DNA of 64,000 bases from Trichosporon coremiiforme (Eukaryota; Basidiomycota; Tremellomycetes; Trichosporonales; Trichosporonaceae), in contig BCJJ01000006.1 of the NCBI GenBank assembly GCA_039545355.1, positions 1,302,001 to 1,366,000 of the forward strand. The letters are read 5' to 3'. The notes under the pieces are model-generated. The model worked only from the letters and a program-made list of their open reading frames with translations, was not told where the DNA came from and ran no database searches. Positions 22,064-32,763 of the stretch are shown here, in pieces. Numbering within the stretch: position 1 is the first letter of the stretch; each line of letters begins with the position of its first letter. A program made the translations under genes and the position numbers.

Positions 22064-23825
22064 TCAAGGTCGGCATGAAACTGACGGCTCGTTCGTCACA
22101 GCTCCGGGGCTCTGGGGCTCAGTGGGTTGTTCGATATCGGATCGATTCGTTGGCCTGGGGTTGCGGTAAAAGGCAAGGAAAATCACGAGCCAAAGGGCGT
22201 TCCAGCCCATCTGGAAGTAGAAAGACGCTTGAACGTTTTCCCTGTTTGCAAGGCCGCCGGGGTTCACACTAAGAAGGCCCGCCTGAACCGCAAAGCCAAT
22301 GGCAGCTCCCATCTGGAATGCTACCTGGAGAGTCGCCCCGGCCACCGCACTCATCTCGGGGGGCACGGAAACCATGATCATTACGTTGACGGCAGTGAAG
22401 CAGGCTGCATTCCCGCCCGAACCGATGATGAAGGCGGGGAATAGCCATCTCCAGTACTCGGTGCCAACAAATGTGTGAGGCCGGCTCATGAGCGCGTACG
22501 CCACGGTACCTAGAGCGCTACCGATGGCGACAGTCCACCGCGGCCGTGACACCAAGGTTGGGAACGCGGAGAGCACCATCACCACCACGAATGCCGAGAT
22601 ACCCTGCGGGAGCACCCTCGCAGCCGCCAAGAGTGCACGCTCATGGTGAACAGAAATGAATATCTCGACCAGCGCCAAAAAGTTGACTCCCCACCATGCG
22701 TAGATCGGCATGGCGAACAGGATCCAAAGCGCAAAGTTTGGAATCCTCCATGTTGAGTTGGGAAGCAATGCCGTGGAAGCTGATAACTGCCCTTCCCAGA
22801 CGAAGAACGTAGGGAACAGAAGTATGCCGAGGATGAACGGCACGATGAAGCCCGGCTTCTTCCAGCCGTAGGAAGCTCCGAGTGTGAGACCGAGAATGAT
22901 GAGAACAATGCCAGCGAGCATCAGAAGACTGCCGACGAGATCGAGCCGCTTCAATTTCGACTCGCCTTCGGGGCACTCGTGCTGCATACCGATGACGGGA
23001 GGCACCACCATGAAGGAGAGGAGCGCCGCCGGGAGGATGATGATGGCAAGAATTCTGAAAAACCATCTCCAGTCCTGCATTTGGCCGCCTTGAGGAATGT
23101 AGGCGACGAAGCCCGCGACAACGATGCCTGCCACGTTGGCGATGGCACCCGAGACCCCGTAAAGTGTGAAAGCCAGTTCTAGCTCTTTGGTTTCAAACAC
23201 GTAGACTATCAGTCGATAGGACGAGGGGATCAGGCACGCGCCAAAGATACCCGACAAGGATCTCAAGACGAAAAAGCTGTACTTTTCCGGAAGAAAGCTG
23301 ATAACCAAAGACAGAATGCCGAGGCCCAAGAATCCATAGACGAAGACGGGTCGAGGCGAATAAAGATCCGACACCCTGCCAAAGAAGAGCAGGAACGCGG
23401 CGAAAGTCACGGAATACGACGTGATGACCCACGATTGCTGTTCGAAAATGATGTTGAGGTCTTTCGAAATTGAGCCGGTCAGAACGAAGAAAGCAGAGTA
23501 GCACAATCTGCACGTAAGCTGGAATGCCATCACTCGCAAGAACCTACACATCAATGAACAACCCAAGAGAGAACAGACCGAGAAGCGTCCACTTTGTGGT
23601 CTTGGAGAACGTTGGCCGAGATTGAGATCCAGATTCGACGGCCTCATCCGGAATGACCTGTGCCTTCTCGGGCTCAACGGCTTCCTTGCTGCCGTCCCCG
23701 ACCAGAGTCTTGGATTTGGCGGAACCCGGCCTGGAGGCAAACGTGACTGGCGTTGCCGTGTCAGAGTCGACTGGCGTTTCGGTAGTGGGCAGTGCCACGC
23801 TGGTTTGGAGATCTAGGTGCGACAT
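22064..23825 (-). CDS. Major facilitator superfamily exporter (DHA2-like)
   Basis: A proton-coupled exporter of the plasma membrane or vacuole, substrate unknown. Model: complement(22064..23507, 23548..23825), 573 aa; the 40-nt intron (donor GTAGGT, acceptor GTGCAG) restores the frame as FIDV joined to LCYSAFFVLTG. A cytosolic N-terminus of about 75 residues precedes roughly 12-14 hydrophobic helices. Helices 2-3 carry the MFS motif as FFGRVSDLYSPRPVF (consensus GxLaDrxGrkr), and WVITSYSVTFAAFLLFFGR matches the DHA2/aminotriazole-resistance group. The conserved antiporter-like helix 5 reads LYGVSGAIANVAGIVVAGF. A TATA-like box lies about 45-52 bp upstream of the ATG. Transport of toxic compounds is the family expectation, not shown here. 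Confidence 0.85.
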
Positions 23826-24737
23826 GTTGGATTGTCGGCCACGGTGTTGACGCTTCTGCTACGACCGTCTCTTTATAGACCATGCGCGTTGTGGGCAATG
23901 CTGGCAGCCCTCGGTCATCTCGAATGCAGCTCGCCGGAGATCTTTGTAAGATTCATACGCCGCTGTGAGGAGCCAACTTTTGACTGGTCAGATCACTCAA
24001 TACGGGTCCGGAACAATGAAACTGGCTTCAGCTTCGGCATCCGAGAGCCCTCTACGATTATGCACTGCATGCTCCCCGTTGACGTGTTGACCTTAATCAG
24101 CTTTTCAGAGAGGACCGACGGCGAAGAAGGCGCAGCTGTGTCAGCGGAGCTTGTGTGCGGGGGCAACGGCGGACATGCGCATGAGGGAGATCTGGACTTC
24201 AGCTTGGTCATACCGAATCTGACAGTGACAACCATGGGGTCGGAGAGGCATCCTTCCGGACCCGATCGCGCGAGGAATGATTGTTGTCTGAAATTACCAA
24301 CCTTTTCTTCCATGGTGGCAGATCGCATCGAGCTCGGTGTCCGAGCATCGCTGTCGCGCTGAACGGGCCACCTAGCGGTTCCGCCCGCCATGTATTCAGC
24401 ATCGCTCTATCTGGTTGTTTGACGCATCGAGTTGAGTGTCGGGCGTCAAATGCGCGCAACGGGCTGTGTCTCAGGCGTCCGGGCGCATGCCTACCTCGTC
24501 CCGGGCATGTGGTCGAGGGGCGTTCACTCATAGTCAATAGCTCATGGTGCGGTGCGCACAGTTGCCATTACTCCAGTCTCACGGAAACAGCGGGGCTGAC
24601 GTATTGTTTTACAGAACGATAAGCCAAACATTCTGGGGCGGTGACCCTTAGTCAGCTCATACTCGTACCCGGAGCCCGGATACGGCTGGAAGCAAGATAC
24701 ATGTGATGACTATCCCCAAAACGCACTATCCTTACAT
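23826..24737. other. Intergenic region with MFS promoter
   Basis: 912 bp between the MFS start and the end of the small gene at 24738. Apart from the TATA-like box near the MFS gene, no gene or repeat is visible. Confidence 0.3.
23870..23877 (-). promoter_or_regulatory. TATA-like box of the MFS gene
   Basis: TATAAAGA on the minus strand, 45-52 bp upstream of the MFS start codon at 23825. Confidence 0.45.
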
Positions 24738-25154
24738 TTACTTGGGCTTCGCAGCCTCAGCCTGCAGGTCAGCAGCCTCCAGAAGCCATACATACCTCCT
24801 GAAGCTTGGCAAAGTCAGCCGCGGCCTGTTCGGCGTCCTTAGGCGGGTTGTTGCGAAGCTGGTCCTCGACCTTTAGGAACTTGACAGTGTCCGCCTGCAT
24901 CTCGGCGTTCGGGCGGGCAGGGAAGTCGGAGGCAGCCCTGTCAGCAGCAACATCGGCCTGGGAGTCCGTCTAATCCCGTTAGGTAACAACGAGGTGGATG
25001 AACATACCGGATCGACACCCGACCAGCGAACTTCAGCGCCCTGCTTCTGACCGTTAGCCCACGCTACAGAAGCCCTTCAACTCACAGAGGACATGAGACG
25101 GACCCACGAGCGGGTGGAGGCGCGAGCCGAAGCACGAGCAGTGAGGACAAACAT
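24738..25154 (-). CDS. Small four-exon protein, probably mitochondrial, family not recognised
   Basis: Assembled here from exons too short for ordinary ORF calling: complement(24738..24761, 24796..24969, 25008..25046, 25086..25154). All three introns are GT-AG (34, 38 and 39 nt) and all exon phases are zero; the protein is 101 aa. The start MFVLTARASARASTRSW has no acidic residues and many Arg/Ser/Ala, typical of a mitochondrial presequence. The body is Asp/Ala/Gln-rich and predicted helical (FLKVEDQLRNN, AAADFAKLQEAEAAKPK). I do not recognise a family. Consistent splice signals and phases make it a credible real gene. Alternatives are an accessory subunit of a respiratory complex or a lineage-specific mitochondrial protein. 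Confidence 0.6.
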
Positions 25155-26145
25155 GGTGAATAAGAAGGGTGAGTTTGAGGTAGGGTTGGACGCTACGCAC
25201 GTAAATCCCTCGCCTTTTTAAACACGCTATTCATGTCGGTCGTGATCGGGTCTCACCCGGCTGCAGCATGGAAGGCGACCGAAACGAGCTGACGTAACAC
25301 ACGGTCTGGTGATCACCTGATCAGTCGCACCGCAGACCCTATTCAACGCCGCTGACTATGTCTCGCCCACCTCGAGAACGACTGCTTAAGGGGCTTATGT
25401 TTGAGCGCTTGCGAAGATCGACATTCCGAGTGCGAGCTTCCTTTCGTCCAACGAAGACTCCGCGTCGGATTATGCAAGATAGGATGGCTGCACAATTGAC
25501 GCCCCGCATTCTGCGGTGGTGGCGTCGAGATGGAGACAGCCCTGCGTCGCGGCGCACCAGGCGAGCGCCTGCAGCCTCCTACGTACACAAGTTTTTGGCC
25601 CGCCCAATACGAGTAGAGCAGAAACGGAGGTCCTCGGTGAGGTCGGACGGCGACCAGCCCGACGATTGTCCGAGCGCAACCGACGGCGGTACCCGGAAGG
25701 GGCCCCTGAGATTATCATGTGGACACCCAATGAGCTCGCGGAGTGTGGTCATCGGTCCGCGCTTACACGCGACATCTTGATTGTCGAAGGAGCAAAACGA
25801 AACCGCAAGGATGCAGGGGCTGTGCACCTATTCTTCTGCATCAAGTGAAGTGTGTGAACTTGAGCATGACATGGTCGGATGCCTACCTCGCAAAGGTGGG
25901 ATGGAGTGACGTATTCGCCCAGGCACTTCAGCAGGCTCTGCACAGGTGCGGCTGCGCACATGACTACTCGAACCTGGCTCAGTGGCGAGTCGTTTCCCCG
26001 TATTCAGGACGCTATGCTAAATAATCTCATATATCTCTGGGAGGCAGTGCCGCGACTTTGGAATAAGTGGAACCACCACCGGTTACTGTTCAACTTTTTC
26101 TTCGATCGCTTACCTCTCACACAAACACACCGTACTTCTCCAACC
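25155..26145. other. Intergenic region with a doubtful Arg-rich frame
   Basis: 991 bp upstream of two divergent small genes. A + strand frame 25358..25780 starts with ATG but is extremely Arg-rich, matches no family I know, and competes with other open frames on both strands (one ending LFFCIK at 25848). GC-rich non-coding DNA gives such frames readily, so no gene is called. Confidence 0.3.
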
Positions 26146-26738
26146 ATGATATACGTGTATGTGGTCTCTGCAACTCGTTGTTACGAAGTCTGACTTTAGA
26201 TTCATCATCTTCCTGATAGTTGTTCTGCTGATCGTTCTGATCGGATACATTTGTAAGTGACATTTGTAAATTGCACTGACCTCAGTCAAACGGAGCAAGT
26301 ACTCAATCGACAAGCGTCGTCATCCACAGGATATAGAGGGCGGTCCTCCAACACTCCGAGAGGTGACAGGCAGTGTGCTGCACAGGGGTCACCCGCATGA
26401 CGCAGGGCACACAAGCCATGGCATGGTGCTCAATACCGGCCCGAGCCTCTTGGAGGAACGACGACGCAACCGTGAGGCCGCGAGATACTCGCGTCCATGG
26501 AATCGCATGTACGATGGAGATGTCGAAGGTGATATTGAGCTACCGACATACAGTGGGTCTCTTACACTGCATCTACTAACTGTCAGCGGAACGAGCAGCC
26601 CCGGGAACCACACTGATGACCGACGGAGACGGCAAAGATGACGACTTTCCGCCACCGCTCTCGCGACCCGGGTCTTTCAGGTTGGAGCGAGAAGTGCAGC
26701 TACCGCAGATACCCCCAGTGGCCAGGACGAGGTCCTAA
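26146..26738 (+). CDS. Single-pass membrane protein with an LPxY motif
   Basis: Assembled from four exons: 26146..26156, 26200..26252, 26286..26552, 26587..26738, 160 aa; introns of 43, 33 and 34 nt. The N-terminus starts MIYVFIIFLIVVLLIVLIGY, one membrane helix directly at the start (signal-anchor, likely with the C-terminus in the cytosol because KRSKY follows). The cytosolic part is polar and basic, then has an acidic DIELPTYTERA segment. LPxY is a variant of the PPxY motif bound by WW domains of Rsp5/Nedd4 ubiquitin ligases, so a ligase adaptor role is possible (inference). The tail holds MTDGDGKDDDFPPP and ends VARTRS. The first coding exon is just 11 nt. No family recognised. Confidence 0.6.
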
Positions 26739-26853
26739 GCTAATTTCCGATTGTATCTATGCTCCATGTATAATGTTCATTACACTAGTTCCGTACGTAT
26801 GGCGTTACAAACAATGCACAACGCTCAAGAGCATGTTATGGGCATATCAGGGC

Positions 26854-28527
26854 TCAAGGGTCGATCTCGGTGTCGAAGATGAACCAGGCCAACGCCCTCA
26901 TCCCAAAGGCGAGCTCCTCGGCGGTGGGCCGGATGAGGCGGGGAGGAAGCATGAAGCCATACTGAAGAGTCAGCAGAGGCATGGGCAAGCCACTCTTACC
27001 GTTCCAGTGTCCCGCATCTCAAGACTGTATGACCAGCGCACTTCGGCAGTGGCGTAGGCGAAATCCATCGCGTCTCCGGCAGAGCTTTCATCAGCTTTGC
27101 CATGTTCGTGTAACCTACCGATACGTCAGATCGCAGGCTTGACCTGTCTGATAAGACTGCCCTTCACTCATGCGCATCGCCTTGGCAGCCCCGAGACCAG
27201 CCTCCATTAGGTTCTCGGCGTCCGCCGGGAAATCCTCGCACGAATACGCATAAGGGAACATGACTACTGTCAGCATCGCGCCGAGTCCGCGGTACTTACA
27301 CAACTGCCCGTAAGAGTGGACATCAACAAAGGCTTTGATAGGGAGCTCGCGCTGTCCATCGGCGGTGCCATTCTGGAGGTAATTGCCCATGATGCGGGTC
27401 TCCTTGGCTTCGAAAGGCTCCTGACCAGAGTAGCTGTCCGAACAGGCGAGTCGCGAAGGGGTGAACTGATATCCCCAGTTGGTGTTGAGATCGATTCCTG
27501 CGTGTCAGCTGGCCAAGAGACAACGATACGTACCCTTACAAACGAGCCCGCCAACTTCCTGCCTGTTCTTCTTCCACATTCTCGAGTGCTCATGGCTATA
27601 AACGTAGCCGTCTGGGTTGATCATGGGTACGACGGTGAACGTGTAGCTGCGAAGAAGCTCCTTCCATTTGCCCTTGGGATTGTGGCTAGCGTCAAGGACG
27701 ATGGCGTGAAGCAAAAATAGCGCCGACGACGGGCCGACCCACTCACGAGCATGTTGGCCAGACTGAACAACAAACTCGTACCTTGGCAAGTCGTCCTCTC
27801 CCTTTTTCTGTCCGGCACGAACACTCCAGGATCTGATGGGGCGTCCCTCCTCGGTCGTGCCGAGATCGTTTTGAGTGACAAGATCAGGGAAAGCGTGGAC
27901 AAGAGCGTTGCCGAACAGCAGCATGTCGTCAAAGGAATGGTACTCGTCGTGGAAGGGTGTCAAGATGTCGTTCATGTCCCATGGCGGGTTTCCCGGGTCG
28001 CCAGGTTCATCAAGCTCAGAGACCAGCGAGGGTCGGGTCTCCTCCACTAGCTCCTGCAAGTCGGGAATCATGGTAGACACATCCCAGCTGCCAGGAAGGG
28101 CAGAGAGCACAGCGTTCCATAAAGCAGACGGTACGCGCACGTCGACCGTGGTATTACCCACTCTCCAAATGTCGAGGTCAAATGACTGGAAGATTAGCTT
28201 TCTGTGATCACCGAGCCTCCTTCAGGCCAAACATAGCGATGACGTTCACCGAGCTGTTGCCGAGCCACCGAACCACAGAGAACAACGGGCCAAGAAACCA
28301 ATAGCTCCACTCACCTTGAGTACATTCACCAAAACGTCCCTCCGATTCCGCGACATCCCCTGCAGATCGAAACGCTTAACTGATTGCCCATCGTACCGCT
28401 CTTGCGTGGTTGGTCGATGGTTGCGGGTAGGCTGCGAAGCGAAAGGCACTTGGTCCCCTTGACCAGCGTCCGAAACTAAGCCGGCAAGTACAGCAGGGAG
28501 TGCGAAGGCAAGCAGAAGAGCCCTCAT
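26854..28527 (-). CDS. Secreted or vacuolar zinc carboxypeptidase, M14A family
   Basis: A metallocarboxypeptidase that removes C-terminal residues. The signal peptide is MRALLLAFALPAVLAG; a propeptide domain (VKRFDLQGMSRNRRDVLVNVLKV and on) precedes the peptidase. Zinc ligands: His and Glu in SGQHAREW, and the third His in DVHSYGQL. The catalytic Glu is kept in SLEMRDTG (compare FELRDTG in pancreatic carboxypeptidase A), followed by YGFMLPPRLIRPTAEE. It therefore should be active, unlike the Ecm14 pseudo-enzymes that have Lys there. Several short introns are needed (near 28162-28312, 27495-27535, 27255-27300, 27115-27165 and 26975-27000). The stop is the TGA at 26854-26856. Substrate preference cannot be read. 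Confidence 0.85.
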
Positions 28528-28904
28528 GGCGATATGCGTCGATTACACTTGATGTGATAGCTAGATGAGATACTGGATGGTCGTGATGAATGAAGATGAG
28601 AAGATCCCCGAGGTTCCGCTAACACAGATTAAGATGCGGCTCCAGACTGGGAGCTCAGGTACGGATTTCGCACAGTCAGTCAGTTTCCGTCTCAGGATCA
28701 CATTCCGCATATCTTATCCCTTGCGCTTACACAACTTTGTCTTGGAGTGCAATGCGCCCAACCCAGGACTGCTCGATTGCATTGATGAAGGACGTTGCAC
28801 TACATGCGCAGAAACTGCGGCATTCACCCCTAGGTGGCCGCTGCGCCAAGAGAATGGACTGCATCAACATTCGAGTAACAAACCGAAGTGACTATTGTTC
28901 ACGT
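28528..28904. other. Intergenic region, carboxypeptidase promoter
   Basis: 377 bp holding the upstream region of the carboxypeptidase gene and the 3' end of the next minus-strand gene. No other feature seen. Confidence 0.3.
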
Positions 28905-30542
28905 CTAATATCGCTTGTATCCATCACGGCCGTCGTAGTAGCTGTTGTTGTAATCTCCTCGTCCCCCAACGGCCCCACCACGGTTCTTCTTGTACCCCCC
29001 TCTCGTTGGAGTGCTGCGATAATATCCTCCATCATCGTCATCGTGATAGGTCGAACGCCGTTTGTACAATGCTTGCTCGTGGGAGTCATAAGACGACCTG
29101 CGCTGATGCGGATACGTTGGCGCTGGAAGTGGGGGCATTTCTGCAGCGAGAGAGAGATGGCTCTGCAAAGGGACGCTCTGCGAGTTTTCGCCAGCAGCCT
29201 GCGCGTCCAAGATCGGCTGAATTAATACCTCCAGCTGCTCAACCTGAGCTTTGATGACCTCCAGAGTCTTCACCACTAGGTTGATGGACGTTGATGAAAC
29301 GGGCATGGGCGTAGGGGGGACCACAGTTGCACATGTCTGTCGCGGCGTGCCGACGTTCCGGGAATTGGCAGGACGGTCGTATCTGGCCATCTCGTCTCGA
29401 CGGTTTCGCGGACCCGAGTACTCCGGGGGCTGGTCAGCATACTCTCTGTTGATTCTACGCTCCAACGGCTCCTTCGTGCGAGACGAGGAACGAGGGGGCG
29501 AGGCGATGCGTCCTCTCGGGGACACAGATCGCCTCCTAGCATGATCGCGCGCGGCGTCGGTATACGACTGCACAGAGCGACTGTTGCCCGACTCAACCTC
29601 CGATTGGGCAGCCCGAGACATCGCAGAGGCGTCCTGGGAGGGCGTGGCATGCGTCGAGGACTTGGCTGCGCCAGATTGGGGATCTGGGTTCTTGTTCGCC
29701 ATCTTCGCCTGGCCATCATTGGTGTTTGGCAATTGGCCCGTCTCCTTGGGGACGGAGGCTCCTTTCTGCTGCTTCAACGCCTTCAGTTTTTCCTTCAAAG
29801 CTTGCGCTTTGTCATTCGTCGGTGTCGACTTGTGCTCAGCACCAGTAGTCGAGTTCTCTCGCTGCAAAAAGGACTCGGCAACTTGCGTGATGGCTGTCGA
29901 GGAGGCATCAGTACTCCTAGCGGCGCGGCTAGCCTCCACTTGAGCTTTGAAGAGTTTCAACTTTTCGAGAGAACTCAACTCATCGGGGCCAGTGGCCGCA
30001 CCGGCTTCAGCGTTGCCGTCTGCAGACAACGCGGCAGGGGGTTCGATCCCTACTAGATTGCTTAAATCTTTCAGGGTAGCGTCTATGTCTCGATTCTCAG
30101 ACGGGAAGGGCGCGAGAGGTGGGGTCTTGATGCGAGTATTTCCTCCGGGAGCTCGGGGCATCGCTGAGCTGGGTGAATTCTGGGATTCAGAGTGGCGAGG
30201 GGTGCTCTTTGGTCCAGAGGAGTATGTGTTGTAAGAACGGTACTCGTGAGAAGAACCGTGCCCACGATCACCGTGATTGTCCCACTTCGTATCGCGTCGG
30301 GGCGTGTTATAGCTGTTTAACCCGTTGTCACCGTAGTCTAGTGAAGTTGGGCCTTGCAAGCCCCGTCCATTGCGTTCGTACCGCGGGTTGTATCCATTGT
30401 CGCGAGGGCGTTCGTCGTCGTTGTCCTTCCGGTAGCGTTGCGGGTGCTGTTGCTGCTGCTGCACCATCTTTGCTCTTCTCTTAGCGGCATAGTTGGGGTC
30501 AAAGTTGTTTCCCTTGTACCGGCCGGTAGGATCGTACGGCAT
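28905..30542 (-). CDS. Low-complexity protein of unknown function
   Basis: A 545 aa protein without an internal intron, starting MPYDPTGRYKGNNFDPNY at the first ATG in frame. It is rich in Ser, Pro, Arg, Tyr and Gly and largely disordered. Helical charged segments lie at about 190-290 (SSLEKLKLFKAQVEASRAA, KAQALKEKLKALKQQKG), followed by Arg/Ser-rich RRRSVSPRGR and a helix with VVKTLEVIKAQVEQLEVL. The C-terminus is a Gly/Tyr/Arg-rich run (RGGYKKNRGGAVGGRGDYNN, then DGRDGYKRY), the type found in RNA-binding or condensate proteins. A nuclear RNA-related role is inferred from composition only. A likely leader intron lies just upstream (donor GGTATG near 30617, acceptor CTGCAG near 30547), which would put the ATG 4 nt after the splice. 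Confidence 0.7.
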   Translation of the reverse strand: MPYDPTGRYKGNNFDPNYAAKRRAKMVQQQQQHPQRYRKDNDDERPRDNGYNPRYERNGRGLQGPTSLDYGDNGLNSYNTPRRDTKWDNHGDRGHGSSHEYRSYNTYSSGPKSTPRHSESQNSPSSAMPRAPGGNTRIKTPPLAPFPSENRDIDATLKDLSNLVGIEPPAALSADGNAEAGAATGPDELSSLEKLKLFKAQVEASRAARSTDASSTAITQVAESFLQRENSTTGAEHKSTPTNDKAQALKEKLKALKQQKGASVPKETGQLPNTNDGQAKMANKNPDPQSGAAKSSTHATPSQDASAMSRAAQSEVESGNSRSVQSYTDAARDHARRRSVSPRGRIASPPRSSSRTKEPLERRINREYADQPPEYSGPRNRRDEMARYDRPANSRNVGTPRQTCATVVPPTPMPVSSTSINLVVKTLEVIKAQVEQLEVLIQPILDAQAAGENSQSVPLQSHLSLAAEMPPLPAPTYPHQRRSSYDSHEQALYKRRSTYHDDDDGGYYRSTPTRGGYKKNRGGAVGGRGDYNNSYYDGRDGYKRY

Positions 30543-31030
30543 GTTGCTGCAGCCGTCAGTGGGATCGCGTCGAAAGGAAGCAAGGACGCTAGCTTGCAGG
30601 ATGAAGAGTGACCATACCTTGCTCAGTTTTGAAGGTCGCGGAGACAGCGGCTGTAGAATGATCTCTGCACGTGCTGCAAGCACTCGTCACTGGAGCAGGG
30701 GGGTTAAGGATTGAAAAGAAACGAGCCAAAAGTCGAACGCAAAAGACCTGGTCGAGAAGTGAACGAGGTGGTCCGCAGGTTACGCGCACGCCAGGTGAGA
30801 TTTGCCGACGGAATGCGAACGGTGCTGCTGGTTGTTTGATTACGGACTGCGGCTGCATTCCCTTGTTCTAGCCACTACCGAACAGGCCAATCGCGACCCT
30901 GGGCAGCGCGGCAGCGCGTCTTTATCCGTGCCTGAGTCCAAAAGCCCCGTGGTCCCAAGTGCGTCATGAACTAGTCCCATCTCGTTTCGAAATCGCATTC
31001 TCCTCTTTGGATCGTTGCCGCTCCACAAAC
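30543..31030. promoter_or_regulatory. Divergent upstream region with a probable 5' UTR intron
   Basis: 488 bp between two divergent genes. The part next to the minus-strand gene has a donor-like GGTATG and an acceptor-like CTGCAG four bases from its ATG, so a leader intron is likely. Confidence 0.35.
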
Positions 31031-31751
31031 ATGCCCGTTCTACCCACGAATTCACCATCTCCAGAACGCTACGAACGTTCTCCAACTCCCGAGCCCGTGG
31101 GAAACGGGGAGGGCCCGTCGAAGCGGCCGAGGTTGACAACGGATGGAATCCAACGTTACAAAGTGAGCCAGTGGAAGGAAAACAGCGTTGCTGACCTCAG
31201 GTCGAGAAGCTGATGGCGAATCCCGAGCGTGAAGTGCGGCTACCGGCCCCTCAGGGCCCTTTTGCCAGTGAAATTCTGGCGCGCATGCCAAAGGACATTA
31301 TCAAATCCGTTTCGGGATCCGCCGCTGCTGCTGGGTCTGGCGAGTTTCACGTGTACAAGAACAGTCGAAGGCGAGAATTTGAGAGAGTAAAGCTCATGGA
31401 GGAGCAACAGCGTGCAGTAAGGATTACGGAGATGACCTCTGTGCTGACCAACAGCTCTCCGAACAAAAGGAGTTTTTGGCACGACAAGCAGCCAGAGATG
31501 CCGAGGCCGAAGCGAAGACAGCCAAGAACCGGTCCAAGCGCCAGAAGCGGAAAGCTGCTAGGAGAGGGGGTGCCGCGGGTGATAGCAAAAAGGAAGAGGC
31601 TTCCACGACTCCTTCAACCAGCAAACTGGCGGCGGCCCCGTCCAACCCAGAATCCGCTGCGCCAGCGGAATCGAAGGCCGACGACGCGCGCGAGGGCACC
31701 GCCCCTACGGTCGCGACCGGAGTGGAAATCAAGGTCTTGGACGACGACTGA
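31031..31751 (+). CDS. PRKRIP1-like protein (DUF1168)
   Basis: Model: 31031..31162, 31201..31416, 31455..31751, 214 aa; both introns are 38 nt with clear GT-AG signals. After a Pro/Ser/Glu-rich start (MPVLPTNSPSPERYE) comes the DUF1168 signature GSGEFHVYKNSRRREFERVKLMEEQ. A long basic coiled coil then continues across the second intron (LSEQKEFLARQAARDAEAEAK) into a nuclear-localisation-like KNRSKRQKRKAARRGG. The tail is Ser/Ala/Glu-rich and ends EIKVLDDD. In humans PRKRIP1 is a long helix in the catalytic spliceosome; a splicing role here is inferred from the family. The stop lies 50 bp from the stop of the convergent membrane-protein gene. Confidence 0.88.
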
Positions 31752-31801
31752 GTTATGTACGATAACATTGCATTGCACCAGATGATATTCCCTACTGATG
31801 G

Positions 31802-32763
31802 TCACACCTCGCTTGCTTCTCTGGAAGTTTCGGCCTTGCTTACGCTCTTTGACAACTCCAGATGGTCCTCTGATTCCTTCTTGGGACAATAGAGAGTGAT
31901 GTGGCCCAAGTCGTCTAGGTTAAACACGATAAAGGCCACAATGACGATGAACTCGGGAAGTACTAACAGCACACCGACAGAATACGTTTCGAGGATAAAC
32001 CCATCAATCTTGGTGGCCGCCAACACTCGGTAGATGCTCTCAAGCATCAAGGCACAACCGCACAACACGACTACGATAGTCGGGAGTATGACATTGTTTG
32101 TAGAACATTGGAGTCGGTGCCAGTGAAGGACCAGAAGACCGATGGGGGCGACAATCACCCACGACGAAATGAAGATGAACAGCGCACCTGACGCAATCCG
32201 GAGACTCTTTGCAGTGTCAAATAGGCTAAAATCGAGTTTGTTGATCGCGACGATTTGCAGTACGGCACCAATGACCCCGATGACGGAGAAGACGACCAGG
32301 ACCAAGTGACGAAGTGGCCCCAGGAACCTTGTGAATCGTCCAAAGTCACGCCCGCGCACGACGCAGCTCCTAGCCGATGAGCAGGATCAAACACGTTCAC
32401 TAACCACTCGTACAGGAGCATCAGAACAGCCTCTGCCAGGAAGAGAAAGCCGGCGACGAGCAGAACGCCCGACGCGATAAGGAGTGCCTGAAAGTTGGAT
32501 GCTTTGGTCGATGTCTTGGCCACCTCGTACCGAACGACAAAGGTGGCAACGCGCACTGGAGTAAGCGGTCTGCGCTTATTGTTTCACTCACTCGCCGAGA
32601 ACAGGATCAAGAGGTTATACATGCTCTTGTGCTTGGCCGGCCGTAGCAGCCTCCTGGCCACCAACGCTGCAGCCAACACCCCATACACGACAGCCAGTGC
32701 GATGGACTGGGGCTTGGATATTGACCTTGTCAGGATTTCGAAAGGATTGAGATAAGTTGACAT
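31802..32763 (-). CDS. Multi-pass membrane protein of fungal RTA1/DUF7702-like type
   Basis: The start MSTYLNPFEILTRSISK is followed by about seven hydrophobic helices over three exons. Helix 1 contains ALAVVYGVLAAALVARRLL. Exon 2 (from a GTGAGT...CTCCAG intron near 32550-32590) contains NFQALLIASGVLLVAGFLFLA. Exon 3 covers HLVLVVFSVIGVIGAVLQ, FIFISSWVIVAPIGLLVL, TIVVVLCGCALMLESIYRVL and VLLVLPEFIVIVAFIVFNL. The LESIYRVLAA block before a late helix resembles the RxxYR segment of DUF7702/RTA1-like fungal families, which are seven-helix plasma membrane proteins. The cytosolic tail is Ser/Glu/Lys-rich and ends REASEV. The topology is clear; the family name is tentative and no substrate or ligand can be given. 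Confidence 0.65.

Noticed and set aside
25358..25780. ATG-started Arg-rich frame of 140 codons
   Set aside because: Composition typical of GC-rich non-coding DNA, competing frames on both strands, no family match. Kept only as a possibility in the intergenic entry.
26854..28527. Assignment of the M14 gene to Ecm14
   Set aside because: The catalytic Glu is present (SLEMRDTG), whereas Ecm14-type proteins carry Lys there.
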